Of a stretch of 64,000 nt of DNA, positions 7,654 to 19,264 are shown piece after piece. The DNA is from Corynebacterium auris (GTDB taxonomy: Bacteria > Actinomycetota > Actinomycetes > Mycobacteriales > Mycobacteriaceae). How positions within the stretch are numbered: the stretch's first letter is position 1; each line of letters opens with the position of its first letter. Where the stretch lies: assembly GCF_030408575.1 (NCBI RefSeq), contig NZ_CP047047.1, positions 372,001 to 436,000 of the forward strand, in the 5' to 3' direction. The notes under the pieces are model-generated. The model was given only the letters and a program-made list of their open reading frames with translations, was not told where the DNA came from and searched no databases. A program made the position numbers and the translations under genes.

Positions 7654-7939
7654 TTCCGTAAACGGCGACGCCAGTGAAAACGGCATTGATAACACAGCAC
7701 AACCCCGCCGCGCGTGGCCTGTGCGCCCAGTCCCGGTCGAACTGCATACTGCTTTTCTGCTGAGATGGCGCACGCGACGCTGGCGGGGTTGTGTGTGTTT
7801 CGTCGCCCGTGCTGCCGCCTGAACGAAAAGGTGGCAAAATCGACAAAGATACATATTCGCCAGAGACGCTCCCTGTCGGCTGAGCGGACCGCGTTCCGCC
7901 CGGCACAGCGTCGATGACTTCGAAGTTGGGGTAATAAAC
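7654..7939 (+). promoter_or_regulatory. rpsG-fusA intergenic region with long-spaced inverted repeat
   Basis: Twelve-base arms, CACAACCCCGCC at 7698-7709 and its complement at 7782-7793, enclose 72 bases. The region could fold into a long structure in the fusA leader or lower read-through from rpsG. An AT-richer part at 7840-7860 may hold the fusA promoter. No gene is supported here. Confidence 0.4.
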
Positions 7940-10060
<2,121 letters not shown>

Positions 10061-10413
10061 GCCGCCTCGTCTGCCGGGGGAGCTGAGGTCCGTGTGCCAG
10101 CGGGTCTCGGCGTAGATCCCGGCGCTGCCGGGAAAGTAGCGGCCGGGCTGAGGGCCCGGTGCATCCGGGGTTTGAGCCGGCCGTTACTCTCGTGGCAGAT
10201 CTGCGTTTTTATCGGGCCGGAATACACCGTCTCGCAGCGGCAAGGGGCCGCCGGGTGGTTTGAAATACGGCACCGATGACTCTAAGATTGTGTAACTGGC
10301 ACATTGTGAAATGGCCATTGTCGCGCCCGGGTTTTACCGGGGCGGGTCAAGGCGAAATGTAAACCACGTGGCTGCGAAGGTCGTAGCCACCATGAAGTCC
10401 AGGAGGACATGCA
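10061..10413 (+). promoter_or_regulatory. fusA-tuf intergenic region with tuf promoter
   Basis: 353 bases without a gene. A TAAGAT at 10283-10288 is a good corynebacterial -10, leaving a tuf leader of about 120 bases. Upstream lies GC-rich sequence with small self-complementary segments but no clear terminator T-run. A separate strong promoter for tuf is expected from the high demand for EF-Tu. Confidence 0.45.
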
Positions 10414-11604
10414 GTGGCAAAGGCTAAGTTTGAGCGTACGAAGCCGCACGTAAACATCGGCACCATCGGTCACGTCGACCACGGCAAGACCACGACCACG
10501 GCTGCCATCACCAAAGTGCTGGCGGACGCCTACCCGGAGGAGAACCAGGCTTTCGCGTTCGACGCGATTGACAAGGCTCCGGAGGAGCGCGAGCGCGGCA
10601 TCACCATCAACATCTCCCACGTGGAGTACAACACCCCGAAGCGCCACTACGCCCACGTCGACGCCCCGGGCCACGCCGACTACATCAAGAACATGATCAC
10701 CGGCGCAGCCCAGATGGACGGCGCGATCCTCGTCGTCGCCGCCACCGACGGCCCGATGCCGCAGACCCGTGAGCACGTGCTGCTCGCGCGCCAGGTCGGC
10801 GTCCCCTACATCCTCGTCGCGCTGAACAAGTGCGACATGGTCGACGATGAGGAGATCATCGAGCTCGTCGAGATGGAGGTCCGCGAGCTGCTGGCCGAGC
10901 AGGACTACGACGAAGAGGCTCCGATCGTCCACATCTCCGCGCTGAAGGCGCTCGAGGGCGACGAGAAGTGGGTCCAGTCCGTCGTTGACCTCATGCAGGC
11001 CTGCGACGACTCCATCCCGGACCCGGTCCGCGAGACCGACAAGGACTTCCTCATGCCGATCGAGGACATCTTCACCATCTCCGGCCGCGGCACCGTCGTG
11101 ACCGGCCGTGTCGAGCGCGGTGTGCTCAACCTCAACGACGAGGTCGAGATCATCGGCATCAAGGACAAGGCGCAGAAGACCACCGTCACCTCCATCGAGA
11201 TGTTCAACAAGCTTCTCGATACTGCTGAGGCCGGCGACAACGCCGCTCTGCTGCTTCGCGGCCTGAAGCGCGAAGAGGTCGAGCGCGGCCAGGTTGTCAT
11301 CAAGCCGGGCGCCTACACCCCGCACACCAAGTTCGAGGGTTCCGTCTACGTCCTGTCCAAGGACGAGGGCGGCCGCCACACCCCGTTCTTCGACAACTAC
11401 CGTCCGCAGTTCTACTTCCGCACCACCGACGTCACCGGCGTCGTCAAGCTGCCGGAGGGCACCGAGATGGTCATGCCGGGCGACAACGTCGAGATGTCCG
11501 TCGAGCTGATCCAGCCGGTCGCCATGGACGAGGGCCTGCGCTTCGCTATCCGCGAGGGCTCCCGCACCGTCGGCGCTGGTCGTGTGACCAAGATCGTCGA
11601 GTAA
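10414..11604 (+). CDS. tuf: Elongation factor Tu
   Basis: 396 residues with a GTG start after an AGGAGG-like site. EF-Tu carries aminoacyl-tRNA to the ribosomal A site. GHVDHGKT (19-26), DAPGHADY and NKCD mark the GTPase domain, and the beta-barrel domains 2 and 3 are complete to the terminal RVTKIVE. Codon use is strongly biased to C-ending codons, as in other highly expressed genes of the window. A terminator follows 12 bases after the stop. Confidence 0.99.
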   Translation: MAKAKFERTKPHVNIGTIGHVDHGKTTTTAAITKVLADAYPEENQAFAFDAIDKAPEERERGITINISHVEYNTPKRHYAHVDAPGHADYIKNMITGAAQMDGAILVVAATDGPMPQTREHVLLARQVGVPYILVALNKCDMVDDEEIIELVEMEVRELLAEQDYDEEAPIVHISALKALEGDEKWVQSVVDLMQACDDSIPDPVRETDKDFLMPIEDIFTISGRGTVVTGRVERGVLNLNDEVEIIGIKDKAQKTTVTSIEMFNKLLDTAEAGDNAALLLRGLKREEVERGQVVIKPGAYTPHTKFEGSVYVLSKDEGGRHTPFFDNYRPQFYFRTTDVTGVVKLPEGTEMVMPGDNVEMSVELIQPVAMDEGLRFAIREGSRTVGAGRVTKIVE

Positions 11605-11616
11605 TACTCGCCGTGT

Positions 11617-11650
11617 AAGGCCGCCTTCCCCAATGGGAGGGCGGCCTTTT
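11617..11650 (+). terminator. Rho-independent terminator after tuf
   Basis: A 14-bp stem with one G-U pair (AAGGCCGCCTTCCC at 11617-11630 with 11635-11648), a four-base loop, and T residues to 11651. Confidence 0.92.
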
Positions 11651-11671
11651 TGCGTGCGTAGACTTCTGTGC

Positions 11672-12370
11672 GTGCACGAGCGTCCGGACCCCACCCGCAT
11701 CCCCCGCGTCATCGCCGCCTTGCAGCGTGCGTGGGAGGGCCAACCCGAACTGAGCCTCCCCGCCCTCATGGGGGTTCTGGCCAACCGAGGCGTCGGCTGG
11801 GGCGCCACCGACGCGGAGCTCATCAGCGCCCTCGGGGAGCTGGAAAAAGAGCACCCCTCGCTTCTCGACGCCCGCCCCGCCGCCCCCTACACCATCACCA
11901 CCGAGTCCCCGGCCCGGCTGGTCACGCTCTCCGCGGGCGTGGCGGTGGTGCGCTCCGGCGAGAGCGCGGAGGCGATGCCGGGCGTCTGGGCCTTCGAGTC
12001 GCTGCGCCGCACCGGTCCGGGCCGTCCCCTTGTCGTGCGCGACACGGAGGGCATCGAGCACCGCCTGGGCGTCGTCCGACTGATTTCGCGCCTTGATGTT
12101 GCATCCGCCCCGATACTTAGCGGGCTGGAGCGCGCGGAGGTGGGCGCGCACCGCTGGCTCGTCGTGTTGCAAGACGGCGCACGAGCCGTGGTTGGCCAGC
12201 GCATTCGGGTGTGGGAAAGGCACCGTCGGGAGGTCACCAGCCGCGTCTACAACTGGCAGCGGATGAAAGCGTGCGTGCCCGGGGAGGACATGGTCTTCAG
12301 CCCCGTTGGCGGCGGCCCGGCCGTGGCACTCGGCCGTGTGGAAGACGTGATCGTGGTGGAGGCGGGCTGA
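11672..12370 (+). CDS. Conserved hypothetical protein
   Basis: 232 residues from the GTG at 11672. The TAGACT at 11659-11664 suggests a leaderless transcript. The N-terminal third has helices (RVIAALQRAWEG, LPALMGVLANRG, AELISALGELEKEHP) like a small winged-helix or scaffold domain. The C-terminal part is rich in beta-strand patterns (RWLVVLQDGARAVVGQ). There is no signal peptide or membrane segment. I do not recognise a family. It converges on the Asp23 operon with five bases between stops. Confidence 0.7.
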   Translation: MHERPDPTRIPRVIAALQRAWEGQPELSLPALMGVLANRGVGWGATDAELISALGELEKEHPSLLDARPAAPYTITTESPARLVTLSAGVAVVRSGESAEAMPGVWAFESLRRTGPGRPLVVRDTEGIEHRLGVVRLISRLDVASAPILSGLERAEVGAHRWLVVLQDGARAVVGQRIRVWERHRREVTSRVYNWQRMKACVPGEDMVFSPVGGGPAVALGRVEDVIVVEAG

Positions 12371-12375
12371 ACGCC

Positions 12376-12936
12376 TCAGCGATTGATCCTGTCGATCTCG
12401 ACCTTGTACACGGTATCGAGGTCGATCCCTTCCAGCGCGTCCGCGAACTGCGCGTCGGCGGCCTCGATTAGCCCCGCGACCTCCTCCAGCGGCAGGGCCG
12501 GGGCCGGCACCACGGTGAACGTGGCCGTCGGCCGCGCGCCGACGTAGGCGACGCGGCAGGCGGCGCGCGTGATGAGGGGGTGCGCGGCGAGCGCCGCGCA
12601 GGCCGCGTCTGCGACGCGCCTGACGTTCACTACGGTTGACCCGTCACGCAAGCCCGCCGGCTCGGTCGGGCGGTGATCGAAGGCCCGGCTGCGGATGTTC
12701 GCCAGAATGAGCCACAGCCCGAACGCCAGCAGCAGCACGAGCGCGGCGACGGCGGCGGGGAAGAACCAGCGCTGGTCGGGCAGGTCGGCGAGGCGGGCGC
12801 GGTCGAGCCGCGCGACGGAGCCGGAGACGACGGGAATGTTCCAGTACAGCGCCGCGGGGACGAGGCCCGCGGCGATGAGGACGGCGCCGACGAGGAAGGT
12901 GACGATGCGGTTGAGCGCCGCGAGTTTCCGGGTCAT
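12376..12936 (-). CDS. AmaP-like membrane protein of the Asp23 operon
   Basis: 186 residues from the ATG at 12936, which overlaps the preceding stop (ATGA). Two membrane segments (about 10-32 and 58-80) are followed by an Asp23-like soluble region with DGSTVVNVRRVADAACAAL. This matches AmaP-type anchors, which hold Asp23 proteins at the membrane. It is the last gene of the six-gene minus-strand operon. Function is inferred from architecture and neighbours. Confidence 0.7.
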   Translation of the reverse strand: MTRKLAALNRIVTFLVGAVLIAAGLVPAALYWNIPVVSGSVARLDRARLADLPDQRWFFPAAVAALVLLLAFGLWLILANIRSRAFDHRPTEPAGLRDGSTVVNVRRVADAACAALAAHPLITRAACRVAYVGARPTATFTVVPAPALPLEEVAGLIEAADAQFADALEGIDLDTVYKVEIDRINR

Positions 12937-13520
12937 GCAGCCTCCTCCTCGCTGCCGGTGGCCGGAGGGGTGAGGTGGACGTCGATACGCGGTGGGCGGC
13001 GTAACCCCGCGAACCTTTCGGTGAGCGCCTGGCGCAACCGCGTGGCCATGGCCTCCCCCTGGCCGTTGTCCTGCGCGCGCACCTGGAGGCGCGTGCGGGT
13101 GGCCTGCGAGCGGACGTTTGTCGCCCCGGTTTCCTGGATGGTGGAGTAGGTGGAGATGCGCGCGATGTCGACGGGGCGCAGCCAGATTGAGGTGCCGGAG
13201 GCGTAACGCACATGCGTGCGCGGGCGCGGGCGCAGCGCGGCGAGCGCGACTCCGAGGCCGAGGGCGGCCACAGCGATGCCCGCGGCGACGGTCCACGCGT
13301 TGACCGGCAGCCCGGAGAGCCAGCGCAGGGCGTCGGCCACCCAGGAGTCGCCCTGGCGTTCCGCCCCGTAGCGCACCCCGAGGTCCCGGGCAATTACGCC
13401 CGCGAGCGCGCACAACACCGCGCCGACGAGCACGGTGAGCCACTGCACTGTCGCCAGGCCCCTGGGCTCACCGCCGGGGGAGGGCTGTAGGCGCTGCGGG
13501 GGCGCTTCCTTAGTGCTCAC
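12933..13520 (-). CDS. DUF6286-like membrane protein of the Asp23 operon
   Basis: 195 residues, GTG start overlapping the previous gene's end by 11 bp. Two membrane segments (about 26-45 and 76-96) flank an extracytoplasmic stretch with ADALRWLSGLP, and a soluble C-terminal domain follows. Membrane proteins of this DUF6286-like type accompany Asp23 and AmaP genes in actinobacteria. A specific activity is not known. Confidence 0.65.
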   Translation of the reverse strand: MSTKEAPPQRLQPSPGGEPRGLATVQWLTVLVGAVLCALAGVIARDLGVRYGAERQGDSWVADALRWLSGLPVNAWTVAAGIAVAALGLGVALAALRPRPRTHVRYASGTSIWLRPVDIARISTYSTIQETGATNVRSQATRTRLQVRAQDNGQGEAMATRLRQALTERFAGLRRPPRIDVHLTPPATGSEEEAA

Positions 13521-14214
13521 TGTTGCTCACCACCGGCTTCGTCGTGATCGGGGACAGGGCGACGGGCTGCGGTGCCCGCGGGACGCGGACCACCACCGGC
13601 TCTGGTGCACGCACGGAGCGCACTGGGAGCGGGGTGGAGATCACCGGCACCCGCGGCGGATGGCGGCGTTCAATCCGCCGGGGTGCGATGGGGGGAGGCG
13701 GTGCGACGGAGCGCACGGTGACGGCGGGGGGCGCCTCGACGCGGCGCAGCGGGCGCGGCACCGGCACGCCCGGGCGAGCCAGATAGCTCGAGGAAGAACG
13801 CACCGTGGGGGAGGAGACAGGGCGGGGCGAAAACGTAACCGGGGTGGGGGTGATGTCCGCCGGGTGGCGGTCGAGCTCGTCGCGGGTGACCGGCCGGTCC
13901 TGGTGGCGGGCCTCCACGACGGTGAGGTCGACCTGCGTCACGCTGAACCCGGTCAGCGTTGCCACCCGGGCGCGCACGGCCGCGCGGGCGGCCTCGGTGA
14001 CGGCGACGACAGGCGAGGGGTAGGACACGGCCATCTCCACGGCGAAGGAAACCGTGGCGGCGGAGCGGTTAACGCGGGCGTCGACGCGGGGCAGGCCGCG
14101 CCCGGCCAGGCCGGCGAGCTTCGCGTCGACGGCGACGGAGCCCGGCACGCTCAACGTCGCTGCCTCGGCGATACGAGCCAGCGCGCGGTCATTGATGCGG
14201 AAAGCGGCGGGCAT
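13510..14214 (-). CDS. Asp23-family protein with proline/arginine-rich C-terminus
   Basis: 234 residues starting at the ATG at 14214, which overlaps the upstream TAA (TAATG). Residues 1-120 follow the Asp23/Gls24 pattern (ALARIAEAATLSVPGSVAV, then a beta strand and a YPSPVVAVTEAARAAV helix). The rest is low-complexity, rich in Pro, Arg and Val, and probably disordered; it could contact the envelope or nucleic acid. That tail is absent from ordinary Asp23 proteins. Confidence 0.75.
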   Translation of the reverse strand: MPAAFRINDRALARIAEAATLSVPGSVAVDAKLAGLAGRGLPRVDARVNRSAATVSFAVEMAVSYPSPVVAVTEAARAAVRARVATLTGFSVTQVDLTVVEARHQDRPVTRDELDRHPADITPTPVTFSPRPVSSPTVRSSSSYLARPGVPVPRPLRRVEAPPAVTVRSVAPPPPIAPRRIERRHPPRVPVISTPLPVRSVRAPEPVVVRVPRAPQPVALSPITTKPVVSNSEH

Positions 14215-14414
14215 TAGCTTCGGCCCCTGCCGGAGGTGGCGCTGATTACCGAGGCCAGGTCGAGCTTGCCGTCGAGCTGCGCGCCGACGAGCCCGCCGAT
14301 GGCGGTGAACAAAACCAGCCACATCAGCCCCAGCCAGCCGCCGAAGGTGACAAAGAAGGCGACGACGACGCCGATTACGATGCCCAGCGCCATCTTGTTG
14401 GTGAACACGTTCAT
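14214..14414 (-). CDS. DUF2273 small membrane protein
   Basis: 66 residues with two membrane segments (about 8-25 and 27-46) separated by a glycine turn, a pattern typical of the DUF2273 family. These short proteins occur with Asp23 genes and probably help place them at the membrane. It overlaps the next gene by one base (TAATG), so translation is coupled. Confidence 0.8.
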   Translation of the reverse strand: MNVFTNKMALGIVIGVVVAFFVTFGGWLGLMWLVLFTAIGGLVGAQLDGKLDLASVISATSGRGRS

Positions 14415-14457
14415 TGCGGTATCACTTTCCTTGAAGAAGCGTCTTCGTGCGCCGTTT

Positions 14458-14760
14458 CTATTCGGCGTCGGCGACGATGACGTCGACGATATCTACATCC
14501 GCCGCGGCCACAACGGCCGCCCGGACCTCCTCGGCCACGTCGTGGATGCGGCGGCCCGCGGCGACGTCCACGACGATGTGGGCTTCCAGCCCGCTGCGCC
14601 CGTCCCGGTGGCAGGGGCGCAGCCCCTCGACGCGGGCGCCGGGGAAAAGAAGGCAGACCTCGCCGAAGCGGCCGCGGCTCAACCCGGCAACACCGGGCAC
14701 GGCGAGGGCGGCCGCGCGCGCCGCCTGGGCGGCGGCGGGCGTCATGAGAGGCGCGGCCAC
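14458..14760 (-). CDS. Short Asp23-like protein
   Basis: 100 residues with a GTG start three bases after the upstream stop. The sequence has the Asp23 fold pattern: an N-terminal helix (AAAQAARAAALAVPGVAGL), a beta strand ending in LEAHIVVDVAAG and a RRIHDVAEEVRAAVV helix. It is one of three Asp23-like proteins in this operon, which suggests that they form mixed assemblies. The role is inferred. Confidence 0.72.
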   Translation of the reverse strand: MAAPLMTPAAAQAARAAALAVPGVAGLSRGRFGEVCLLFPGARVEGLRPCHRDGRSGLEAHIVVDVAAGRRIHDVAEEVRAAVVAAADVDIVDVIVADAE

Positions 14761-14762
14761 GG

Positions 14763-15221
14763 CTACTGGTCCACGCGCGGGGCGGGCACCGGGTCGGCCG
14801 GCTCGTGCTCCTGGCCGGGCAGGTGGACGTCGTGCACGGTGACGTCGACGCGGTCGACGATGAGGCCGGTCATGCGGCTCACGGCCACCGTGACGTTCTC
14901 CCGGATCGCGCTGGCCAGCTCGTGAATGGCCACGCCGTACTCGGCGATAATCGCGATTGCCACCGAGACGTGGCCCTGCTCGAGGGCCACGTTGACGCCC
15001 TGCTGGACGTTGCTGGAGGCGGTGAGAGACTCACGCACCGCGCCCCACATGCGGGCGGCGCCGCCGCCGAGGTTGTAGACCCCGGAGACCTCCCGCGCCG
15101 CGATGCCGGCGATCTTGCCCACGACGGTGTCGTCGATCACGGTGGTGCCGTGGTCAGTCTCCAGGTTGAGGTTGCGCTCGCGCACCTGTTCGGCGGCGGG
15201 CTCGGTTGTCTGGTCGGCCAT
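14763..15221 (-). CDS. Asp23/Gls24 family envelope stress protein
   Basis: 152 residues, first gene of the operon. It has the full Asp23 core: TTVIDDTVVGKIAGIAAREV, then VNVALEQGHVSVAIAIIAEYG and the IHELASAIRENVTVAVSRMTG helix. Asp23 proteins are abundant membrane-associated proteins induced by alkaline or envelope stress in Firmicutes; actinobacterial versions are less studied. A ribosome-binding site (GGGAGGA) precedes the ATG. The promoter should lie at about 15240-15300. Confidence 0.88.
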   Translation of the reverse strand: MADQTTEPAAEQVRERNLNLETDHGTTVIDDTVVGKIAGIAAREVSGVYNLGGGAARMWGAVRESLTASSNVQQGVNVALEQGHVSVAIAIIAEYGVAIHELASAIRENVTVAVSRMTGLIVDRVDVTVHDVHLPGQEHEPADPVPAPRVDQ

Positions 15222-15761
15222 GAGGTCCTCCCTGAGGGTGAAAGTGCAGCTAGAACTGGTAAACTCCGGGCAGTTTCACCGCCGGAGGCGTGTCCACCAA
15301 GGCTACACAGCGCCGCGGCCGCGCCGTGGGAGACGTGCCGGGCCGGGCCCGTGAAAAGCTGCAGTATGGCGCCTTGTTGCATAAACGGGACGGGCGTGTT
15401 TTAATGTACCGGTTGCCTTAACATGGCGCCTCTGGGCGCGATGGTTCGGCGAACATGACACCTTCAGCCCGCTTGGCGGGAACCGGAGAAGGGCCATGGC
15501 AAATAAACAGCGGCAGTACGCAAGGGTCACGCACCCTTCCGAGTCTGACACCCCAGCGCTGGCACACCGGCGGCTGTGGCGGAAGCACTGATACAGCACG
15601 ATGTTCGTTGCCGTGCGCCTCACCTTCCGGACGTGTCACGACAGTCAGAAACGACACTGGCGTTGAGCCATGGGCCCGGCCCGGACAACGTTATAGAGAA
15701 ACTAGAAGCTACAACCCCACCGCTTCGACAATGAATGTGGGGATGCGAGGAAGAGGTAAGC
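15222..15761. promoter_or_regulatory. Divergent regulatory region and leader of the S10 operon
   Basis: 540 bases without a supported gene between the Asp23 operon and rpsJ. A TTTTAATGT at about 15398-15406 is a candidate -10 for rpsJ and would give a leader of roughly 350 bases. A small hairpin (AAGGGT-CACGC-ACCCTT, 15522-15538) and other self-complementary segments occur in it. Long S10 leaders bind L4 in some bacteria; whether this one does cannot be told. Confidence 0.45.
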
Positions 15762-16067
15762 GTGGCGGAACAGAAGATCCGCATCAGGCTCAAGGCCTAC
15801 GACCACGAGGCGATTGACGCATCTGCGAAGAAGATCGTCGAGACGGTCACCCGCACGGGTGCCCGCGTCGTTGGGCCGGTGCCGTTGCCCACTGAAAAGA
15901 ACGTGTACGCCGTTATTCGTTCTCCCCACAAGTACAAGGACTCGCGCGAGCACTTCGAGATGCGCACCCACAAGCGCCTCATCGACATTCTCGACCCGAC
16001 GCCCAAGACGGTCGACGCGCTCATGCGCATCGACCTGCCGGCCAGCGTCGACGTGAACATCCAGTAG
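15762..16067 (+). CDS. rpsJ: 30S ribosomal protein S10
   Basis: 101 residues from the GTG at 15762, which follows GAAGAGG. An upstream in-frame ATG at 15735 would add nine residues not found in S10. The protein starts [18 protein letters not shown] and has the [16 protein letters not shown] loop. S10 belongs to the 30S head and also acts in transcription antitermination. It is the first gene of the S10 operon. Confidence 0.98.
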   Translation: MAEQKIRIRLKAYDHEAIDASAKKIVETVTRTGARVVGPVPLPTEKNVYAVIRSPHKYKDSREHFEMRTHKRLIDILDPTPKTVDALMRIDLPASVDVNIQ

Positions 16068-16123
16068 CACCTGGCCTCACGAAGCAGCAACGAGATCCCC
16101 TACCTGCAGTGGAGAACTAACAC

Positions 16124-16780
16124 ATGTCTGACAACCAGATCAAGGGCATCCTGGGCAAGAAGCTCGGCATGACCCAGATCTTCGACGAGGACAACCGGGT
16201 CATCCCGGTCACCGTCGTCGAGGCTGGGCCGGCCGTGGTCACCCAGATCCGTACCCCCGAGACCGATGGCTACTCCGCCATCCAGATCGCCTACGGCGAC
16301 ATCGATCCCCGTAAGACCAAGAAGCCGCAGGCTGGCCACTACAAGAAGGCCGGCGTCAACCCGCGCCGCTACGTCACCGAGATCCGCATGGACGACACCT
16401 CGGCCTACGAGGTCGGCCAGGAGATCACCGCGAACATCTTCGACGGCGACACCTTCGTCGACGTGGTCGGCACCACCAAGGGTCACGGCTACGCGGGCGC
16501 CATGAAGCGTCACGGCTTCGCCGGCCAGGGCGCCGCCCACGGTAACCAGGCGTCGCACCGCCGCGTCGGCTCCATCGGTGGCTGCGCCACCCCGGGCCGC
16601 GTGTTCAAGGGCACCCGCATGGCCGGCCGCATGGGCGGTAACCGCGTTACCACCCAGAACCTGAAGATCCAACGCATCGACGGCGACAACAACCTGATCC
16701 TGATCAAGGGCGCCATCCCCGGCGCCAAGGGCAGCGTTGTCACCGTCAAGACCGCAGTGAAGGGCGGTGCTCACGCATGA
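16124..16780 (+). CDS. rplC: 50S ribosomal protein L3
   Basis: 218 residues, typical of actinobacteria. The [15 protein letters not shown] start and the loop with [11 protein letters not shown] that reaches toward the peptidyl transferase centre are present. L3 is an early-binding 23S rRNA protein. Its TGA overlaps the rplD ATG by four bases, so the two are translationally coupled. Confidence 0.99.
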   Translation: MSDNQIKGILGKKLGMTQIFDEDNRVIPVTVVEAGPAVVTQIRTPETDGYSAIQIAYGDIDPRKTKKPQAGHYKKAGVNPRRYVTEIRMDDTSAYEVGQEITANIFDGDTFVDVVGTTKGHGYAGAMKRHGFAGQGAAHGNQASHRRVGSIGGCATPGRVFKGTRMAGRMGGNRVTTQNLKIQRIDGDNNLILIKGAIPGAKGSVVTVKTAVKGGAHA

Positions 16781-17442
16781 CGAACCTGACGCTTGACGTC
16801 CACACCGCCGACGGGAAGACCAACGGCTCCGTCGAGCTTCCGGCCGAGATTTTCGACCGCGAGGCATCCATCCCCCTGATGCACCAGGTTGTCACCGCGC
16901 AGCTTGCTGCGTCGCGTCAGGGCACCCACGCCACCAAGACCCGCGGCATGGTCCGCGGCGGTGGCAAGAAGCCGTTCCGCCAGAAGGGCACCGGCCGCGC
17001 CCGCCAGGGTTCGACCCGCGCCCCGCACTTCACCGGCGGTGGCACCGTCCACGGTCCGCAGCCGCGTTCCTACGCGCAGCGCACCCCCAAGAAGATGATC
17101 AAGGCCGCTCTCGCAGGCGCCCTCACCGACCGTGCGCGCAACGAGCGCATCCACGTCGTTGAGGACCTCGTCCCGGGGCAGACCCCTTCAACGAAGTCCG
17201 CCCGCGCCTTCATCGAGCGCCTGACCGACCGCAAGAGCGTTCTGCTCGTGATCGGCCGTGAGGACGTCAACTCCCGACTTTCCGCGAGGAACCTGCCGGG
17301 CGTGCACATCCTTGAGCCGACGCAGCTGAACACCTACGACGTGCTCAACGCCGATGACCTCGTGTTCTCGGTGGAGGCGCTCCACACCTTCGTCAACGCC
17401 GCCAGCGGCGTCGGCGCTACCGCCGTGGAGGAGGAGAAGTAA
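16777..17442 (+). CDS. rplD: 50S ribosomal protein L4
   Basis: 221 residues. L4 binds 23S rRNA domain I and lines the exit tunnel. The extended loop with [18 protein letters not shown] is intact; this is where macrolide-related changes occur in other species. The start overlaps rplC (ATGA) and the stop overlaps rplW (TAATG). Confidence 0.99.
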   Translation: MTNLTLDVHTADGKTNGSVELPAEIFDREASIPLMHQVVTAQLAASRQGTHATKTRGMVRGGGKKPFRQKGTGRARQGSTRAPHFTGGGTVHGPQPRSYAQRTPKKMIKAALAGALTDRARNERIHVVEDLVPGQTPSTKSARAFIERLTDRKSVLLVIGREDVNSRLSARNLPGVHILEPTQLNTYDVLNADDLVFSVEALHTFVNAASGVGATAVEEEK

Positions 17443-17747
17443 TGGCCAAGATCGCCAACCCGCGTGACATCATCATCGCCCCGGTCCTCTCCGAGAAGAC
17501 CTACGGGCTGATGGAGCAGAACACCTACACCTTCCTGGTGGCCCCGTCTGCAAACAAGACCCAGATCAAAATTGCCGTGGAAGAGATCTTCGGCGTCGAC
17601 GTCGCTTCGGTGAACACCGTCAACCGTGAGGGCAAGCGCAAGCGCTCCCGCACCGGCTTTGGCAAGCGCAAGGACACCAAGCGCGCCTACGTCACTCTCC
17701 GCGAGGGCAGCGACTCCATCGACATCTTCGGCGGCGCAGCCGTCTAA
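17442..17747 (+). CDS. rplW: 50S ribosomal protein L23
   Basis: 101 residues. L23 lies at the exit of the ribosomal tunnel and docks trigger factor and SRP. The [15 protein letters not shown]-terminus and the [19 protein letters not shown] segment are typical. Its ATG overlaps the rplD stop by one base. Confidence 0.99.
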   Translation: MAKIANPRDIIIAPVLSEKTYGLMEQNTYTFLVAPSANKTQIKIAVEEIFGVDVASVNTVNREGKRKRSRTGFGKRKDTKRAYVTLREGSDSIDIFGGAAV

Positions 17748-17772
17748 GTGACTCGATAGAAAAGGACACATT

Positions 17773-18609
17773 ATGGCTATTCGTAAGTACAAGCCGACAA
17801 CTCCGGGTCGCCGCGCCAGCTCCGTTTCCGAGTTCGAGGAGATCACCCGCTCCACGCCGGAAAAGTCCCTGCTGCGCCCGCTCCCGAAGAAGGGTGGCCG
17901 TAACCAGCACGGCCACATCACCACCCGTCACCGCGGCGGCGGCCACAAGCGCCGCTACCGCGTGATCGACTTCCGCCGCTCCGACAAGGACGGCGTGCTG
18001 GCCAAAGTCGCTCACATCGAGTACGACCCGAACCGCACCGCGAACATCGCGCTGCTGCACTACTACGACGGCGAGAAGCGCTACATCATCGCCCCCAAGG
18101 GCCTGACGCAGGGCACCGTCGTGGAAGCGGGCCCGAACGCGGACATCAAGGTTGGCAACAACCTTCCGCTCCGCAACATCCCGACCGGCACCACCATCCA
18201 CGCCGTGGAGCTGAAGCCGGGCGCGGGCGCCAAGCTCGCCCGTTCCGCCGGCACCTCCATCCAGCTGCTGGGTAAGGAGGGCCCCTATGCGGTGCTGCGT
18301 ATGCCGTCCTCCGAGATCCGCCGCGTGGACATCCGCTGCCGCGCCACCGTGGGTGAGGTCGGTAACGCCGACCAGATCAACATCCGCTGGGGCAAGGCCG
18401 GCCGCATGCGCTGGAAGGGCTGGCGCCCGACCGTGCGCGGTGTTGTCATGAACCCGGTCGACCACCCGCACGGTGGTGGCGAGGGCAAGACCTCCGGTGG
18501 CCGCCACCCGGTCTCGCCGTGGGGCCAGAAGGAAGGCCGCACCCGCAACCCGAACCGTTACTCGAACAACATGATCGTTCGCCGTCGCCGCGCGAACAAG
18601 AAGCGCTAA
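17773..18609 (+). CDS. rplB: 50S ribosomal protein L2
   Basis: 278 residues. L2 is needed for subunit joining and peptidyl transferase activity. The [20 protein letters not shown] segment and the C-terminal [20 protein letters not shown] loop, which holds the conserved histidine near the active centre, are intact. GAAAAGGA precedes the ATG. Confidence 0.99.
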   Translation: MAIRKYKPTTPGRRASSVSEFEEITRSTPEKSLLRPLPKKGGRNQHGHITTRHRGGGHKRRYRVIDFRRSDKDGVLAKVAHIEYDPNRTANIALLHYYDGEKRYIIAPKGLTQGTVVEAGPNADIKVGNNLPLRNIPTGTTIHAVELKPGAGAKLARSAGTSIQLLGKEGPYAVLRMPSSEIRRVDIRCRATVGEVGNADQINIRWGKAGRMRWKGWRPTVRGVVMNPVDHPHGGGEGKTSGGRHPVSPWGQKEGRTRNPNRYSNNMIVRRRRANKKR

Positions 18610-18625
18610 GAGGAGGTAAACAGAC

Positions 18626-18901
18626 ATGCCACGTAGCCTGAAGAAGGGCCCGTTCGTCGACGAGCACCTCCTCAACAAGGTGGACGCTCAGAACGAGGCC
18701 GGAACCAAGCAGGTCATCAAGACCTGGTCTCGCCGCTCGACCATTCTCCCCGATTTCATCGGACACACCTTCGCCGTCCACGACGGCCGCAAGCACGTGC
18801 CGGTGTTCGTCGACGAGTCCATGGTCGGCCACAAGCTCGGCGAGTTTGCACCCACCAAGACCTTCAAGGGTCACGTCAAGGAACAGAAGGGACGTCGATA
18901 A
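18626..18901 (+). CDS. rpsS: 30S ribosomal protein S19
   Basis: 91 residues starting [15 protein letters not shown]19 pairs with S13 in the 30S head. GAGGAGG lies directly upstream. The terminal [10 protein letters not shown] is usual for actinobacteria. It is followed by rplV after three bases. Confidence 0.99.
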   Translation: MPRSLKKGPFVDEHLLNKVDAQNEAGTKQVIKTWSRRSTILPDFIGHTFAVHDGRKHVPVFVDESMVGHKLGEFAPTKTFKGHVKEQKGRR

Positions 18902-18904
18902 GCA

Positions 18905-19264
18905 ATGGCTGACACCATCACCACTGCCTCCGCGACGGCCAAGTTCGTTCGCACTTCCCCGATGAAGGCCCGCCGCGTGCTGGCACTCGTCCGCGGCAAG
19001 TCCGTCGCCGAGGCCCTCGCGATCCTGAAGTACGCGCCGCAGGCCGCCGCGAAGCCGGTTGCCAAGGTCGTCGCGTCCGCCGCCGCAAACGCCGAGAACA
19101 ACTTCGGCCTGGACCCCCGCACGCTCGTCGTCTCCGAGGCGTGGGCGAACGAGGGCCCGACCATGCGCCGCTTCCAGCCGCGCGCCCAGGGTCGCGCCTT
19201 CCAGATCCGGAAGCGCACTTCCCACATCACTGTCGTTGTCGAGTCCAAGGAAGGGGCTAAGTAA
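18905..19264 (+). CDS. rplV: 50S ribosomal protein L22
   Basis: 119 residues. L22 contacts all domains of 23S rRNA, and its beta-hairpin ([20 protein letters not shown]) lines the exit tunnel; the hairpin is complete. The stop overlaps the rpsC ATG by one base (TAATG). Confidence 0.99.
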   Translation: MADTITTASATAKFVRTSPMKARRVLALVRGKSVAEALAILKYAPQAAAKPVAKVVASAAANAENNFGLDPRTLVVSEAWANEGPTMRRFQPRAQGRAFQIRKRTSHITVVVESKEGAK

